From CAZEQD01 sp964514305 (GTDB lineage: Bacteria; Acidobacteriota; Aminicenantia; Aminicenantales; Aminicenantaceae): 62,030 bases of DNA. Where the stretch lies: assembly GCA_964514305.1 (NCBI GenBank), contig CAZEQD010000005.1:1-62030 (forward strand), in the 5' to 3' direction. The notes beneath the pieces are model-generated. The model did not search any database, was not told the DNA's origin, and was given only the letters and a program-made list of their open reading frames with translations. Positions 46,975 to 54,923 of the stretch are shown piece after piece. Numbering within the stretch: position 1 is the stretch's first letter; the number at the start of each line of letters is the position of its first letter. A program made the translations under genes and the position numbers.

Positions 46975-47382
46975 TCATCTCTTTAAAAGTTTTTCAATGC
47001 GAGCAAGCAGATCACCAGGTTTAACGGGTTTATCTATATAGTCGTCAGGTCCGACCATTCCTTGCTCTTCTCCTTCGAACTGGAATCCTGAACCAGCCTT
47101 CTCTTTTACTGCTGAAACAAAGATAATTGGGATATCGTTGAACTCCTTGTATTCCTTTGAAGTTTTAATAGCATGGCATAAGGAAAAACCGTCAAAGAGA
47201 CTGTCCATCATGATGTCGAGAAGAATCAGGTCTGGTTTATCCGAGAAGATTTTATCTTTTCCTTCTTTAGGGTTTGAGGCGGTAACAACTTCGTACAGGG
47301 CTGTTTCCAGAATAGGAGTCACTGCGTCTATGAAATCCGGATCATCATCGATAACTAAAATTTTCGTTTTGTTTTTTTTCAT
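46975..47382 (-). CDS. Stand-alone response regulator (receiver only)
   Basis: A 135-residue CheY-like protein with the acidic pair VIDDDPD, phospho-acceptor Asp in LILLDIMMDS, Ser/Thr position SAV and Lys in IDKPVKPGDL. An extended loop (EKAGSGFQFEGEEQG) before the last helix is characteristic of a subgroup of single-domain receivers. No output domain. It starts 11 bases after the upstream receiver gene. Confidence 0.85.
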   Translation of the reverse strand: MKKNKTKILVIDDDPDFIDAVTPILETALYEVVTASNPKEGKDKIFSDKPDLILLDIMMDSLFDGFSLCHAIKTSKEYKEFNDIPIIFVSAVKEKAGSGFQFEGEEQGMVGPDDYIDKPVKPGDLLARIEKLLKR

Positions 47383-47393
47383 TTTTTCCTCCT

Positions 47394-47765
47394 TTATTTA
47401 CTAAAGGCATTATTGATCGCCAATTTTAACTCTTCTTTATCAAAAGATTTTATGAAATAAAAAAAGATTTCCTGTTTTCTGACCTTGGCTTCGAGGCTTT
47501 TCGTGTTTTTCTTTGTTGTCATAATGATCTTGATTTGAGGATCGATACTTTTTAAGATAGGAACAGCTTCATATCCTTTCATCTCAGGTAGCTCAATATC
47601 CATAATTAAACAGCCAAAATGACCCTCAGATATTTTCTTTACAGCATCTTTAATCCCTCTTCCGGTTTCAACATAGAAATTTTCGCTTTTTAAATATGTA
47701 GCCATAACTGTCCTCTCCGGAATATTGGAGTCGATGATAAGAACTCTTTTTTCTTTATCCACCAT
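47394..47765 (-). CDS. Divergent stand-alone receiver
   Basis: A 123-residue receiver-fold protein. It is atypical: the usual acidic pair DD is IDSN (LIIDSNIPER) and the conserved Lys of KPF is in IKSFDKEEL. The acceptor Asp in LIMDIELPEM is kept. With the acidic pocket degraded it may be phosphorylation-independent. First gene of an operon with a strong sigma-54 promoter just upstream. Confidence 0.75.
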   Translation of the reverse strand: MVDKEKRVLIIDSNIPERTVMATYLKSENFYVETGRGIKDAVKKISEGHFGCLIMDIELPEMKGYEAVPILKSIDPQIKIIMTTKKNTKSLEAKVRKQEIFFYFIKSFDKEELKLAINNAFSK

Positions 47766-47791
47766 TTACAATTTCCTTACGTTTATTTAAT

Positions 47792-47808
47792 AGCAATTAA
47801 TGTGCCAA
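47792..47808 (-). promoter_or_regulatory. Sigma-54 (-24/-12) promoter of the receiver operon
   Basis: On the minus strand the sequence TTGGCACATTAATTGCT matches the consensus TGGCAC-N5-TTGC exactly, with GG and GC 12 bases apart. It lies about 30 bases upstream of the receiver start codon at 47765. An enhancer-binding protein and sigma-54 would be needed for transcription. Confidence 0.8.
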
Positions 47809-47917
47809 GTACACCGAATTAGATATGAAAGAAATCATTAATTATCTCATTGTTTTTAAATAAATTATAATCGTATGGGTTAGATAATTGAAAAATTCAT
47901 ATGGAAAAATTCCGATG

Positions 47918-47934
47918 TGGGGAATTATTCCCCG
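47918..47934. promoter_or_regulatory. Upstream activator palindrome TGGGG-N7-CCCC (site 1)
   Basis: tggggaattattccccg is an inverted repeat about 120 bases upstream of the sigma-54 promoter at 47792-47808, the usual distance for an enhancer-binding protein site. A palindrome with the same half-sites and the same 7-base spacer is found before the hydrogenase promoter. The remaining sequence to 48297 holds no gene; a frame reading FPELAFDIGKIGVAYEPK near 48020-48080 is a short unassigned scrap. Confidence 0.6.
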
Positions 47935-48268
47935 TTTGTGTGGCATTCATTCCTATTACAAAAAGAGAGGTTGGCCTTGTTAGATAAGCCACGCATCTAG
48001 CATGGTAGAAATGTAGGGCCAGTTCCCCGAACTAGCCTTCGATATAGGCAAAATAGGAGTAGCATATGAACCAAAGTGCCAACTGCAAATCTGAAATAAG
48101 CAAAAAAATATTAAAATTGAAAAAGATTTTTTTGTTTTTTGCGCAGGAAAAAAAGGAGCGAATTGATTATGATTTAATCACTTTGGTTTTATCACCATAA
48201 AGGACAATTTTATAAAACATTGAGTTTATTTCAAAAGTATAGCCCATTCCTCAAAAGGCTTCTGTATA

Positions 48269-48288
48269 GTCCGATGTCCCCATCGGGC
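48269..48288 (-). terminator. Hairpin after the hydrogenase operon
   Basis: gtccgatg-tccc-catcgggc forms an 8-bp stem about 10 bases past the hydrogenase alpha stop. There is no strong U-tract, so the terminator role is uncertain. Confidence 0.4.
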
Positions 48289-48297
48289 CTTGAAAAA

Positions 48298-50037
48298 TCA
48301 ATGTTGTATCTTATCAAGGACTTTTTCTAATGTATGTCGAACTGCCCTTGAAATTTCTCTGCCCTCCTTGATTGATTCAGGTTGAATACCAAGAACGTAA
48401 GAATTTTTTAACTGCTTATAACTTATATGCCCTGAGATAAAAGGTAAAAATTTATGGCTTAAAGCAACGTTCTGGATAACATAAGAGAGAGGAATGAGAG
48501 TCGCTTTGCCTGGTTTTTCTCCAAATTCCAAAGCATCAAGGAAAACAAGGCATTGATAATTACTGTTCTTCCAGAGAACTTCTTTATCTTTTATTTCCTC
48601 TTCAAGAAAAACGTATTTTACACCTCTTCTTCTCAGTTCGAGTGCCAGGGCTATACCAGCTCCATCATCAGAGAGGTTTTGGTTGCCTACTCCAATGAAG
48701 ATTGGTGAGCCTTTTTCTTTGATTTCATCAAGCCTTAACCTCCAATCTTCTTCAGGAGCTTTTTTGACTTCAGCCATATGAACAGAACAACTGATGCAAG
48801 GATCATATGCCCGAACGATCAACTCCATTCTCTCCTTAATTTTTTCCTCATTACCCGTTTCAAGGAGTTTCTGAGCGGCAATATAACAATATCTCTCAAT
48901 ATCTTCTGTATTTTGAGCAGTAGGTGTAATAATGTCAGTGTAAGAGACAAGCCCATCTAATATTTCATAAGAGTGGATAAGAAGGCCGCGTGGAGCCTCT
49001 ACAATTCCTATACCCTTGGCTTCCTTTATATTATAATTTACGATGTCAGGATCTGAGAGCTTTAGCATTTCATCTATAATTTCGGGTATTCTTTCGAAAG
49101 CGTAGAGAATTTCTAAAGCTTGAGCTGCATTGTTAAAAAGAGGATTTCTCTTCCAGCGGGAATTGAAATATTTTTTATACATCATTCCAGCTTGACTTTT
49201 TAACCTTTCACCAAGGTTGTTGATTCTGGCTAAAGCACCAACAGAATAAGGTTTTCCTCTATAGCGGCTATGTTTTGCATACGAATGAGAGACCACAAAT
49301 TCATTTGTAAGGCTTTTATAATCATCTTTATTTATTATTTCTCCTGTGGAAAGGATAATTTCATTTCCCTCAAAGCCATATTCATTCTGGTCCGGATTAC
49401 AGCAGGCATAAACAGTATCTTCTTCAGGGCAATCAGGATAATCGAGCTCACAGAAAAGTTTCGCTGTTTTTAAAACAAAAGGCATGAACTGGATCGCCCT
49501 GGTTCTTATCCTGATTAAATCTTCTTTTGTTGGGAATTTACCGAATCCCCCGATAACTGGATTCTCTCCGTGGATATAACGAGCACTGGCTGTCTTCATG
49601 ATGTGGTTTCCGAATTCCTTCATCTCAAGGGCAATCTTGACTTCAAGCTCGAATTTGGAAGCCATGGCAATGGCATTCGGAAATCCAACATAATCAGGTA
49701 GGGCCAGGTAATAGACGTGGAGAGAGTGGCTTTCTATCATTTCACCCAGATGCATGAGCTCTCTAAGGAGAGAAACCTTAGTGGGAACTTTTATGGATAG
49801 TGCATTTTCCATGGCACGGAGGGCTGCGTATTTGTGGGAAATGCTGCAAATTGCACAGATTCTGGGCGCAATATTGACAACTTCCTCAGGAGTTTTGCCT
49901 ATGGTTAACCTCTCAACAAGGCGAGGGCCTTCGTATATTGAAAATTTGACATCTGTCACGACTTTGCCGTCAATGGTAGCGGAAATTCCTCCGCTTCCTT
50001 CTACCCTGGCCAGATGGTCAACAGATATTATTTTCAT
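48298..50037 (-). CDS. [NiFe] hydrogenase large (alpha) subunit fused to its maturation protease
   Basis: A 579-residue fusion. Residues 1-420 are a group 3b/sulfhydrogenase-type catalytic subunit. The L1 ligands are in RICAICSISH (Cys61, Cys64, His68; Ala in place of Gly is usual for this group) and the L2 motif is DPCISCSVH (Cys414, Cys417, His420). A normal subunit ends a few residues after that His, where the maturation endopeptidase cuts. Here the frame continues 159 residues into a HycI-type protease domain: GVGNQNLSDDGAG (metal-ligand Asp458), FLDALEFGEKPG (Asp501), ISGHISY (His537) and GIQPESIKEG. The subunit should be processed by its own tail. It follows the delta subunit with a four-base overlap. 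Confidence 0.9.
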   Translation of the reverse strand: MKIISVDHLARVEGSGGISATIDGKVVTDVKFSIYEGPRLVERLTIGKTPEEVVNIAPRICAICSISHKYAALRAMENALSIKVPTKVSLLRELMHLGEMIESHSLHVYYLALPDYVGFPNAIAMASKFELEVKIALEMKEFGNHIMKTASARYIHGENPVIGGFGKFPTKEDLIRIRTRAIQFMPFVLKTAKLFCELDYPDCPEEDTVYACCNPDQNEYGFEGNEIILSTGEIINKDDYKSLTNEFVVSHSYAKHSRYRGKPYSVGALARINNLGERLKSQAGMMYKKYFNSRWKRNPLFNNAAQALEILYAFERIPEIIDEMLKLSDPDIVNYNIKEAKGIGIVEAPRGLLIHSYEILDGLVSYTDIITPTAQNTEDIERYCYIAAQKLLETGNEEKIKERMELIVRAYDPCISCSVHMAEVKKAPEEDWRLRLDEIKEKGSPIFIGVGNQNLSDDGAGIALALELRRRGVKYVFLEEEIKDKEVLWKNSNYQCLVFLDALEFGEKPGKATLIPLSYVIQNVALSHKFLPFISGHISYKQLKNSYVLGIQPESIKEGREISRAVRHTLEKVLDKIQH

Positions 50038-50825
50038 TTTTTCTCTCCTTTGAGTTTACCCAAAAACTCAGCTATTTTTGTGCCGCTGAAATTGGCCATT
50101 TTCCTCTTGATAAAATCATAATCAAATCCCTTCTCTCGCAAAAGTTGAAATTCAGAAGTGAGGTTAGCTTCCTCCACTAGGCCCCAACAGCCTACACAAG
50201 GAAGGTTATGGTTGGGACAGATTGAACCACATCCTGCACGAGTTACAGGTCCTAAGCAAAGAATGCCTTTATTGAGAAGGCAGTCGTTCTCGTTCCATTT
50301 GCATTCCATACAGACGGGAAACCGGTAGAGCTCGGGAGGATTCCCACTCAGGATTCGGTTGAAAATAGATAAAAATTGTTCTTTACCGATAGGACAGCCA
50401 GGCAGATAATAATCTACTTTTATGTAGGCATCGATAGGTTTGGAGTGAACAGGCTTGGTATGGGTCATCTTGATCTCTCCATAGACCTCTTTGAAGTTCT
50501 TTTCCCATTCTTTTTGATTAAGGAAGGCAGCCTGGATTCCCCCAAAACAGGCACAAGTACCGATAGCGACCACTGTTTTTGCTCTTTTTCTAATGTCCAA
50601 GAGTTCCTTTTTTTCTCTTTCTGTTGACACAGAGCCTTCCACAAAGGCAATATCCAGTTCTCCATCGATATTATCACTTTTTGCCATTAGAAAGGACTGA
50701 ATATCTGCTGCTTTGAATATATCAATAAGCTCTTTTTCACAATCGAGGATAAGGAGTGCATCACCCGCGCAGCCCGTCATTTCGTAGATGCCTATTTTCA
50801 ATCTATCTTTTTTTCCCTTTTCCAT
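50034..50825 (-). CDS. [NiFe] hydrogenase small (delta) subunit
   Basis: A 263-residue iron-sulfur subunit. The proximal cluster motif is TGCAGD, followed by GTCACFGG and YYLPGCPIG. Two further clusters are supplied by Cys-rich segments CMECKWNENDCLL, GPVTRAGCGSICPNHNLPC and CVGCWG. There is no Tat signal, as expected for a soluble cytoplasmic group 3b enzyme. It passes electrons between the NiFe site and the flavin module. Overlaps alpha by four bases and starts 11 bases after gamma. Confidence 0.88.
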   Translation of the reverse strand: MEKGKKDRLKIGIYEMTGCAGDALLILDCEKELIDIFKAADIQSFLMAKSDNIDGELDIAFVEGSVSTEREKKELLDIRKRAKTVVAIGTCACFGGIQAAFLNQKEWEKNFKEVYGEIKMTHTKPVHSKPIDAYIKVDYYLPGCPIGKEQFLSIFNRILSGNPPELYRFPVCMECKWNENDCLLNKGILCLGPVTRAGCGSICPNHNLPCVGCWGLVEEANLTSEFQLLREKGFDYDFIKRKMANFSGTKIAEFLGKLKGEKK

Positions 50826-50835
50826 CTTTTTCTCC

Positions 50836-51696
50836 TTAAATAAGTTCCCTCATGTGGATAACATCCCAGTAAGTAAAGACAGGTCCATCCAGACAGGTAT
50901 AAATGTAATCAATGGCACAGTGACCACATTTCCCAACCCCGCATTTCATCCTTCTCTCCAGTGTCATCAAAATTTGATCTTTTGGAATGTTTAATTTGAC
51001 AAACTCTTTGATGACAAATTTATACATGACTGGTGGGCCGCAGACGAGTGCATAGGTGTTTAAAGGATCTATCTCCTTGAGCAGAGGAAAAAGGGTGGTG
51101 ACAACGCCAATCTTTTCTGTCCATTTTCCCGTATCATCTGCATCTACAGCTAAATAGCACTCAAAGTCTTCCCTTTCCTTCAAAGAAAAAAATTCTTCAC
51201 GGAAGATCATTTCAGCCGGTCTTTTAGCCCCATAAAGCAAGGAAAGCCTCCGGAATTGGTCACGATTATCAAGGCAATACAGCAAAACAGAGCGAAGGGG
51301 AGCTACACCAAGACCTCCTATTACGATGAGAATATTCTTGTCTCTCATCATTTCTACAGGGAATCCGTTCCCATAAGGTCCTCTAAATCCGATAAGACCA
51401 TTTTCTTTCATTCGGAAAAGGGCATTAGTAACAGTTCCAGCTTTCCGAATGCAAAATTCCAGAATTCCAGGCCGAGAAGGTGTTGAAGAAATAGAAAATG
51501 GAGCTTCTCCTGCACCCAGGACAGAAATCATAGCAAACTGGCCTGGACGATATTTAAAGGATAGAGCTTTTTCCATGTCCATAATTCGGACCTGAAAAAA
51601 TTTGACATCTTGCGTAAGGTAATAACTACGGACAATCCTTGCAGGCTGGGAAAGAAAAGGGTTAGTTTGGGTTATATTTTTATTTTCTTCATTCAT
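50836..51696 (-). CDS. Hydrogenase gamma subunit (FAD/NAD(P)H diaphorase)
   Basis: A 286-residue ferredoxin reductase-like subunit. FAD region YRPGQFAMISV and PFSISSTP, NAD(P) region LIVIGGLGVAPLRS-like and CGPPVM, and a C-terminal 2Fe-2S-type Cys set in MKCGVGKCGHC. It exchanges electrons between NAD(P)H and the hydrogenase iron-sulfur chain. Matches HydG/HyhG of sulfhydrogenases. The start overlaps the beta stop by four bases. Confidence 0.88.
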   Translation of the reverse strand: MNEENKNITQTNPFLSQPARIVRSYYLTQDVKFFQVRIMDMEKALSFKYRPGQFAMISVLGAGEAPFSISSTPSRPGILEFCIRKAGTVTNALFRMKENGLIGFRGPYGNGFPVEMMRDKNILIVIGGLGVAPLRSVLLYCLDNRDQFRRLSLLYGAKRPAEMIFREEFFSLKEREDFECYLAVDADDTGKWTEKIGVVTTLFPLLKEIDPLNTYALVCGPPVMYKFVIKEFVKLNIPKDQILMTLERRMKCGVGKCGHCAIDYIYTCLDGPVFTYWDVIHMRELI

Positions 51697-52751
51697 TTTG
51701 TCACCTCTTCGTTAAATCTTGCCCAAAAAGCATCCACTTCTTCCCCAAGAAGAGCTTTTCCTACTGTCCGAACATTAATATCTACTGGGCAAGTTACAAT
51801 GCAACGGCCGCATCCCACACAGCTTGGTTTTCCGTATTTTGAAATATAAGCTTGCAACTTATGCGTGTACCAGAGCTTCAGCCTGTCTGACCTTTTTTCC
51901 CTAAAATTTTCCCCGCCAGCGACCTCTGAATATTCTTTGAGCATACAGGAATCCCAGTGGCGGACCACTTTTCCGTCTTTTCCGCCCAAGAACTGTTCAT
52001 ACAAAATATTGTAACAACTGCAGGTCGGGCAGACACTGGAGCAGGAACCACAGGCTAAGCAGGCATCACCCAATTTCTTCCAGAGTGGATCCTCATATTT
52101 TAGTTCCATTAGTTTAGGTAAAGCAGTGAAATTTATATTCCACTTGTAAGCTTTATCTCTCTCGGCCTGCCAGTTTATGTAGGTTCGGATATCTTTGTCC
52201 GTTACCTTTTCATCAAAGAACTCTGGCTTGAGGCGAATAAGATCATCCCCTTTACTCGAGCCAACCCAGATGAGAAAAAAATCTTTGATATCGTTAAAGA
52301 AAAGATCGAAGCCTTCTTCGACGATATGGGTGTTAGTAGATTTGGCAAAGCAATATTCATCAGGCCAGCAGGAAAGACCCAGAATTATAGTATTTTTTCT
52401 GGCCTCTAAGTAATAAGGATCAGGGTAAGTTTGCTTGAAGAAATTATCTAGGATGAGCAAACCATGGATATCACAGGGATGGATACCAAAAAGGATTCTT
52501 TTTTTGATGTGGGAGAAGTCTTCTTTATAACCTTCTTCAGAGATATTGAACATATTAAAAGAAGGAGGAAGAAAAATTTTCCGAGGTGGAAGTATGGTCC
52601 TTGTGGTGTTCAATTCAATCTTCGAAAAATCATGGATAACTCTAAAAACGTGCTTGTCTCCTTTCTTTACTGGTGCCCAGAGCTCGCCCTCCTCAGAAAT
52701 TATTTCTAAGAAGGGGAACAAATTATCCTTTTTTAATTTGATTATCCTCAT
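51693..52751 (-). CDS. Hydrogenase beta subunit (4Fe-4S electron transfer)
   Basis: A 352-residue iron-sulfur protein, first gene of the hydrogenase operon. Two 4Fe-4S sites appear near the C-terminus: CLACGSCSSVCPTCSC and CVGCGRCIVTCPVDI. An N-terminal domain has GIHPCDIHGLLILDNFF and LGLSCWPDEYCF, typical of HydB/HyhB (anaerobic sulfite reductase A-like). It completes the four-subunit beta-gamma-delta-alpha set. A sigma-54 promoter lies about 110 bases upstream. Confidence 0.88.
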   Translation of the reverse strand: MRIIKLKKDNLFPFLEIISEEGELWAPVKKGDKHVFRVIHDFSKIELNTTRTILPPRKIFLPPSFNMFNISEEGYKEDFSHIKKRILFGIHPCDIHGLLILDNFFKQTYPDPYYLEARKNTIILGLSCWPDEYCFAKSTNTHIVEEGFDLFFNDIKDFFLIWVGSSKGDDLIRLKPEFFDEKVTDKDIRTYINWQAERDKAYKWNINFTALPKLMELKYEDPLWKKLGDACLACGSCSSVCPTCSCYNILYEQFLGGKDGKVVRHWDSCMLKEYSEVAGGENFREKRSDRLKLWYTHKLQAYISKYGKPSCVGCGRCIVTCPVDINVRTVGKALLGEEVDAFWARFNEEVTK

Positions 52752-52863
52752 TTTTTGTTTCCTTTAGTATTCATTAAATTGCCTTACTTCTTCTTTTAAA
52801 AGAAGGAAAAAGAGCCAAAGACAGGAAAAGAAATATAAAAGCTTTCATCCTCTAAAAGTAATA

Positions 52864-52879
52864 AGCAAATTTCATGCCT
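52864..52879 (-). promoter_or_regulatory. Sigma-54 (-24/-12) promoter of the hydrogenase operon
   Basis: On the minus strand AGGCATGAAATTTGCT carries GG and GC exactly 12 bases apart and matches most of TGGCAC-N5-TTGC. The predicted start site leaves a leader of about 100 bases containing a perfect 16-bp palindrome cttcttttaaaagaag (52790-52805). Regulation by the sigma-54 activator encoded at 53562-54923 is likely. Confidence 0.7.
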
Positions 52880-52992
52880 GATTTAGCTGAAGAGGTAATA
52901 TTATTATACTTATTTAATTTATTTAATCAAAAAGAAATAGAATATTCTGAAGTTTATGAATCTTGTGTAATGTTTCTTATGGAGGATAATAA

Positions 52993-53021
52993 TGGGGCAT
53001 TTTTCCCCAACAACTGTGGGG
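52993..53021. promoter_or_regulatory. Upstream activator palindrome TGGGG-N7-CCCCA (site 2)
   Basis: tggggcatttttcccca at 52993-53009 is followed by another tgtgggg at 53015-53021, making one and a half sites. The centre is about 123 bases upstream of the -24 element. Half-sites and spacer length match the site at 47918-47934. Confidence 0.6.
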
Positions 53022-53351
53022 TTTTTCTACTGCTTCTGGCAAATGTCAAACTCAAACCTTTTCATTTGGATATAATTACAAAAAAAATAATCTAGCATAT
53101 ATTTTGCTCTTTATTGATGAAGAAGATGGAGCGGGCAAGATGATGCTTCAATCTACCCACATAAAATAGCAAGGAGGCTTTTTTATTTTTATTTTAGTGG
53201 ATCTCGTTATCAAGGAAGTAAAACATTAACAAGAAGAAAAGCAATTTAACTCAAACAAGCTACAATTAAGAGCTTATAAGCCCTTTTGGAAATTGGTTTA
53301 TGCTAGAGAATTTATTTTTGCAAAATGACTTTTTTTCTCTAATGACATATC

Positions 53352-53501
53352 ATGAGTAGGATTCTGCCTCAAGGAGATGTAAAAATTGGCATAGATGATT
53401 TTCCGATTAAACTTCTGGGAAAAATAGATAAAACCAAGCTTCATAACCCTGGAGAACGATTAAACAAAAAAGGAAAGATGTGCGTGATTCAACAAGGATA
53501 A
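53352..53501 (+). pseudogene. Truncated GcvH-like domain fragment
   Basis: A 49-codon frame reads MSRILPQGDVKIGIDDFPIK, then LLGKIDKTKLHNPGERLNKK and a CVIQQG end before a stop. This is the first half of a GcvH-like domain (GLDDF...LLG.I..V.LP..G..V), cut before the lipoyl-lysine loop. There is no ribosome binding site. It is probably a remnant of a stand-alone or fused GcvH-like protein related to the one at 41264-42040. The rest of the 52752-53561 gap has no other recognisable gene. Confidence 0.5.
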
Positions 53502-53561
53502 GCAATACAAAAGACAAAGAGTTGGTAAATTGTGCATTGCTTAGAGTTTGAGATTAAAATG

Positions 53562-54923
53562 TTATCTTTTTTTAAGGTTGTATTTTTTGATTTTTGCCCA
53601 CAGGGTTTTGCGGTCTATCCCTAAAATTTCTGCTGTTTTAGTCTTATTTCCTAAATGAGATTGAAGGACTGATCTAATATATTCCTTCTCTATTTCATCT
53701 AAGGTCTTTGACTGATCACTAAGAGGATTTATATATGAATAATTGGCACTTATTCCATGATAGACTAAAGCATCAATATCAATCTGGTCTCCCCTGGAGA
53801 GGACAACGGCCCTCTCTATAGTATTCTCCAGTTCTCTAATGTTGCCAGGCCAATCATAATCCATAAGAGCCTTTTTAACTTGAGGAGATATAAACTTAAT
53901 GTTTTTCTTGGCTATCTTGTTATATTTCTTCAAAAAATGATCGACAAGAATAGGTATGTCTTCTTTTCTTTCTCTTAAAGGAGGAAGATGAATGGGGACT
54001 ACACTCAAGCGGTAAAAAAGGTCTTCTCTAAATCTTTCCTTTTTTACTGCCTCGGCCAAGTTTTTATTAGTAGCAGCAATAATACGGACATCTACCTTGA
54101 TTGGCTTAGAACTTCCAACTCTGGTTACTTCCTTTTCTTGAATAACTCTCAACAACTTAGCCTGGATATTAAGACTGGTATTGCTAACTTCATCCAGAAA
54201 AACTGTGCCACCATTGGCCACTTCAAAGCGGCCATGCTTGGTTTCATAAGCTCCTGTAAAAGATCCTTTGACATGGCCAAATAATTCACTCTCAAAAAGA
54301 CTTTCTACCAAAGCTCCGCAATCAACAACAACAAAAAGACCTTTACTCCTGCGGCTGAATTTATGTATTTCCCGGGCTAACATCTCTTTACCAGTGCCGC
54401 TCTCTCCAGTTATTAAAACAGTACTTTCTGTAGGACTTACTTTCTTCACAATTTCCATAACCTTCTCCATAGCTTTACTCCTGCCAACAACTATATCAAA
54501 TCCGCTTTTTGCTTTCAGCTCCTCTTTAAGATATAAGTTTTCCAAGATTATTTTTCGGTTTTCCAGAGCTTTTCTAGTAATGACTCGAAGCTCTTTCGGA
54601 CTAAAGGGTTTGGCCATATAATCGAATGCCCCTATTTTCATGGCTTCTACTGCTGATTCTATAGAGGCATATCCAGTGATTATAATAACCTGTGTTTCAG
54701 GATTTTCCTCTTTTATTTTTTCCAATATTTCCATCCCATCCGGACCAGGTAGTTTTAAATCAAGAAAAACAAGATGAAAAGATTCTTTATTAAAAATCCG
54801 CAATCCTTCTAATCCATCTCTAGCTTTTCTGACAGTGTAACCTTCTTTTCTCAACACTTGGCTACAGGAATCTAAAATAGCCTCATCATCATCGATAATT
54901 AAAATATGTGATTTCTCATTCAT
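53562..54923 (-). CDS. Sigma-54-dependent response regulator (NtrC family)
   Basis: A 453-residue activator. Receiver (1-120) with IDDDEA, Asp in LDLKLPG and KPFSPKEL. The AAA+ domain (about 140-375) has Walker A GESGTGKE, the sigma-54 contact loop GSFTGA (canonical GAFTGA) and Walker B GGTVFLDEV. The C-terminal Fis-type helix-turn-helix is NKTKTAEILGIDRKTLWAKI. It overlaps its kinase partner by eight bases. It is the only sigma-54 activator in the window and the natural candidate to act at the two sigma-54 promoters. Confidence 0.92.
   Translation of the reverse strand: MNEKSHILIIDDDEAILDSCSQVLRKEGYTVRKARDGLEGLRIFNKESFHLVFLDLKLPGPDGMEILEKIKEENPETQVIIITGYASIESAVEAMKIGAFDYMAKPFSPKELRVITRKALENRKIILENLYLKEELKAKSGFDIVVGRSKAMEKVMEIVKKVSPTESTVLITGESGTGKEMLAREIHKFSRRSKGLFVVVDCGALVESLFESELFGHVKGSFTGAYETKHGRFEVANGGTVFLDEVSNTSLNIQAKLLRVIQEKEVTRVGSSKPIKVDVRIIAATNKNLAEAVKKERFREDLFYRLSVVPIHLPPLRERKEDIPILVDHFLKKYNKIAKKNIKFISPQVKKALMDYDWPGNIRELENTIERAVVLSRGDQIDIDALVYHGISANYSYINPLSDQSKTLDEIEKEYIRSVLQSHLGNKTKTAEILGIDRKTLWAKIKKYNLKKR

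Noticed and set aside
48298..52751. F420-reducing or methyl-viologen (group 3a/3c) hydrogenase
   Set aside because: The gamma subunit is an FAD/NAD(P) diaphorase and the beta subunit is of the HydB type, which point to the NAD(P)-linked group 3b/sulfhydrogenase set.
52874..53095. 73-codon open frame on the plus strand upstream of the hydrogenase
   Set aside because: It covers the sigma-54 promoter and the enhancer palindrome, has no ribosome binding site and matches no family.
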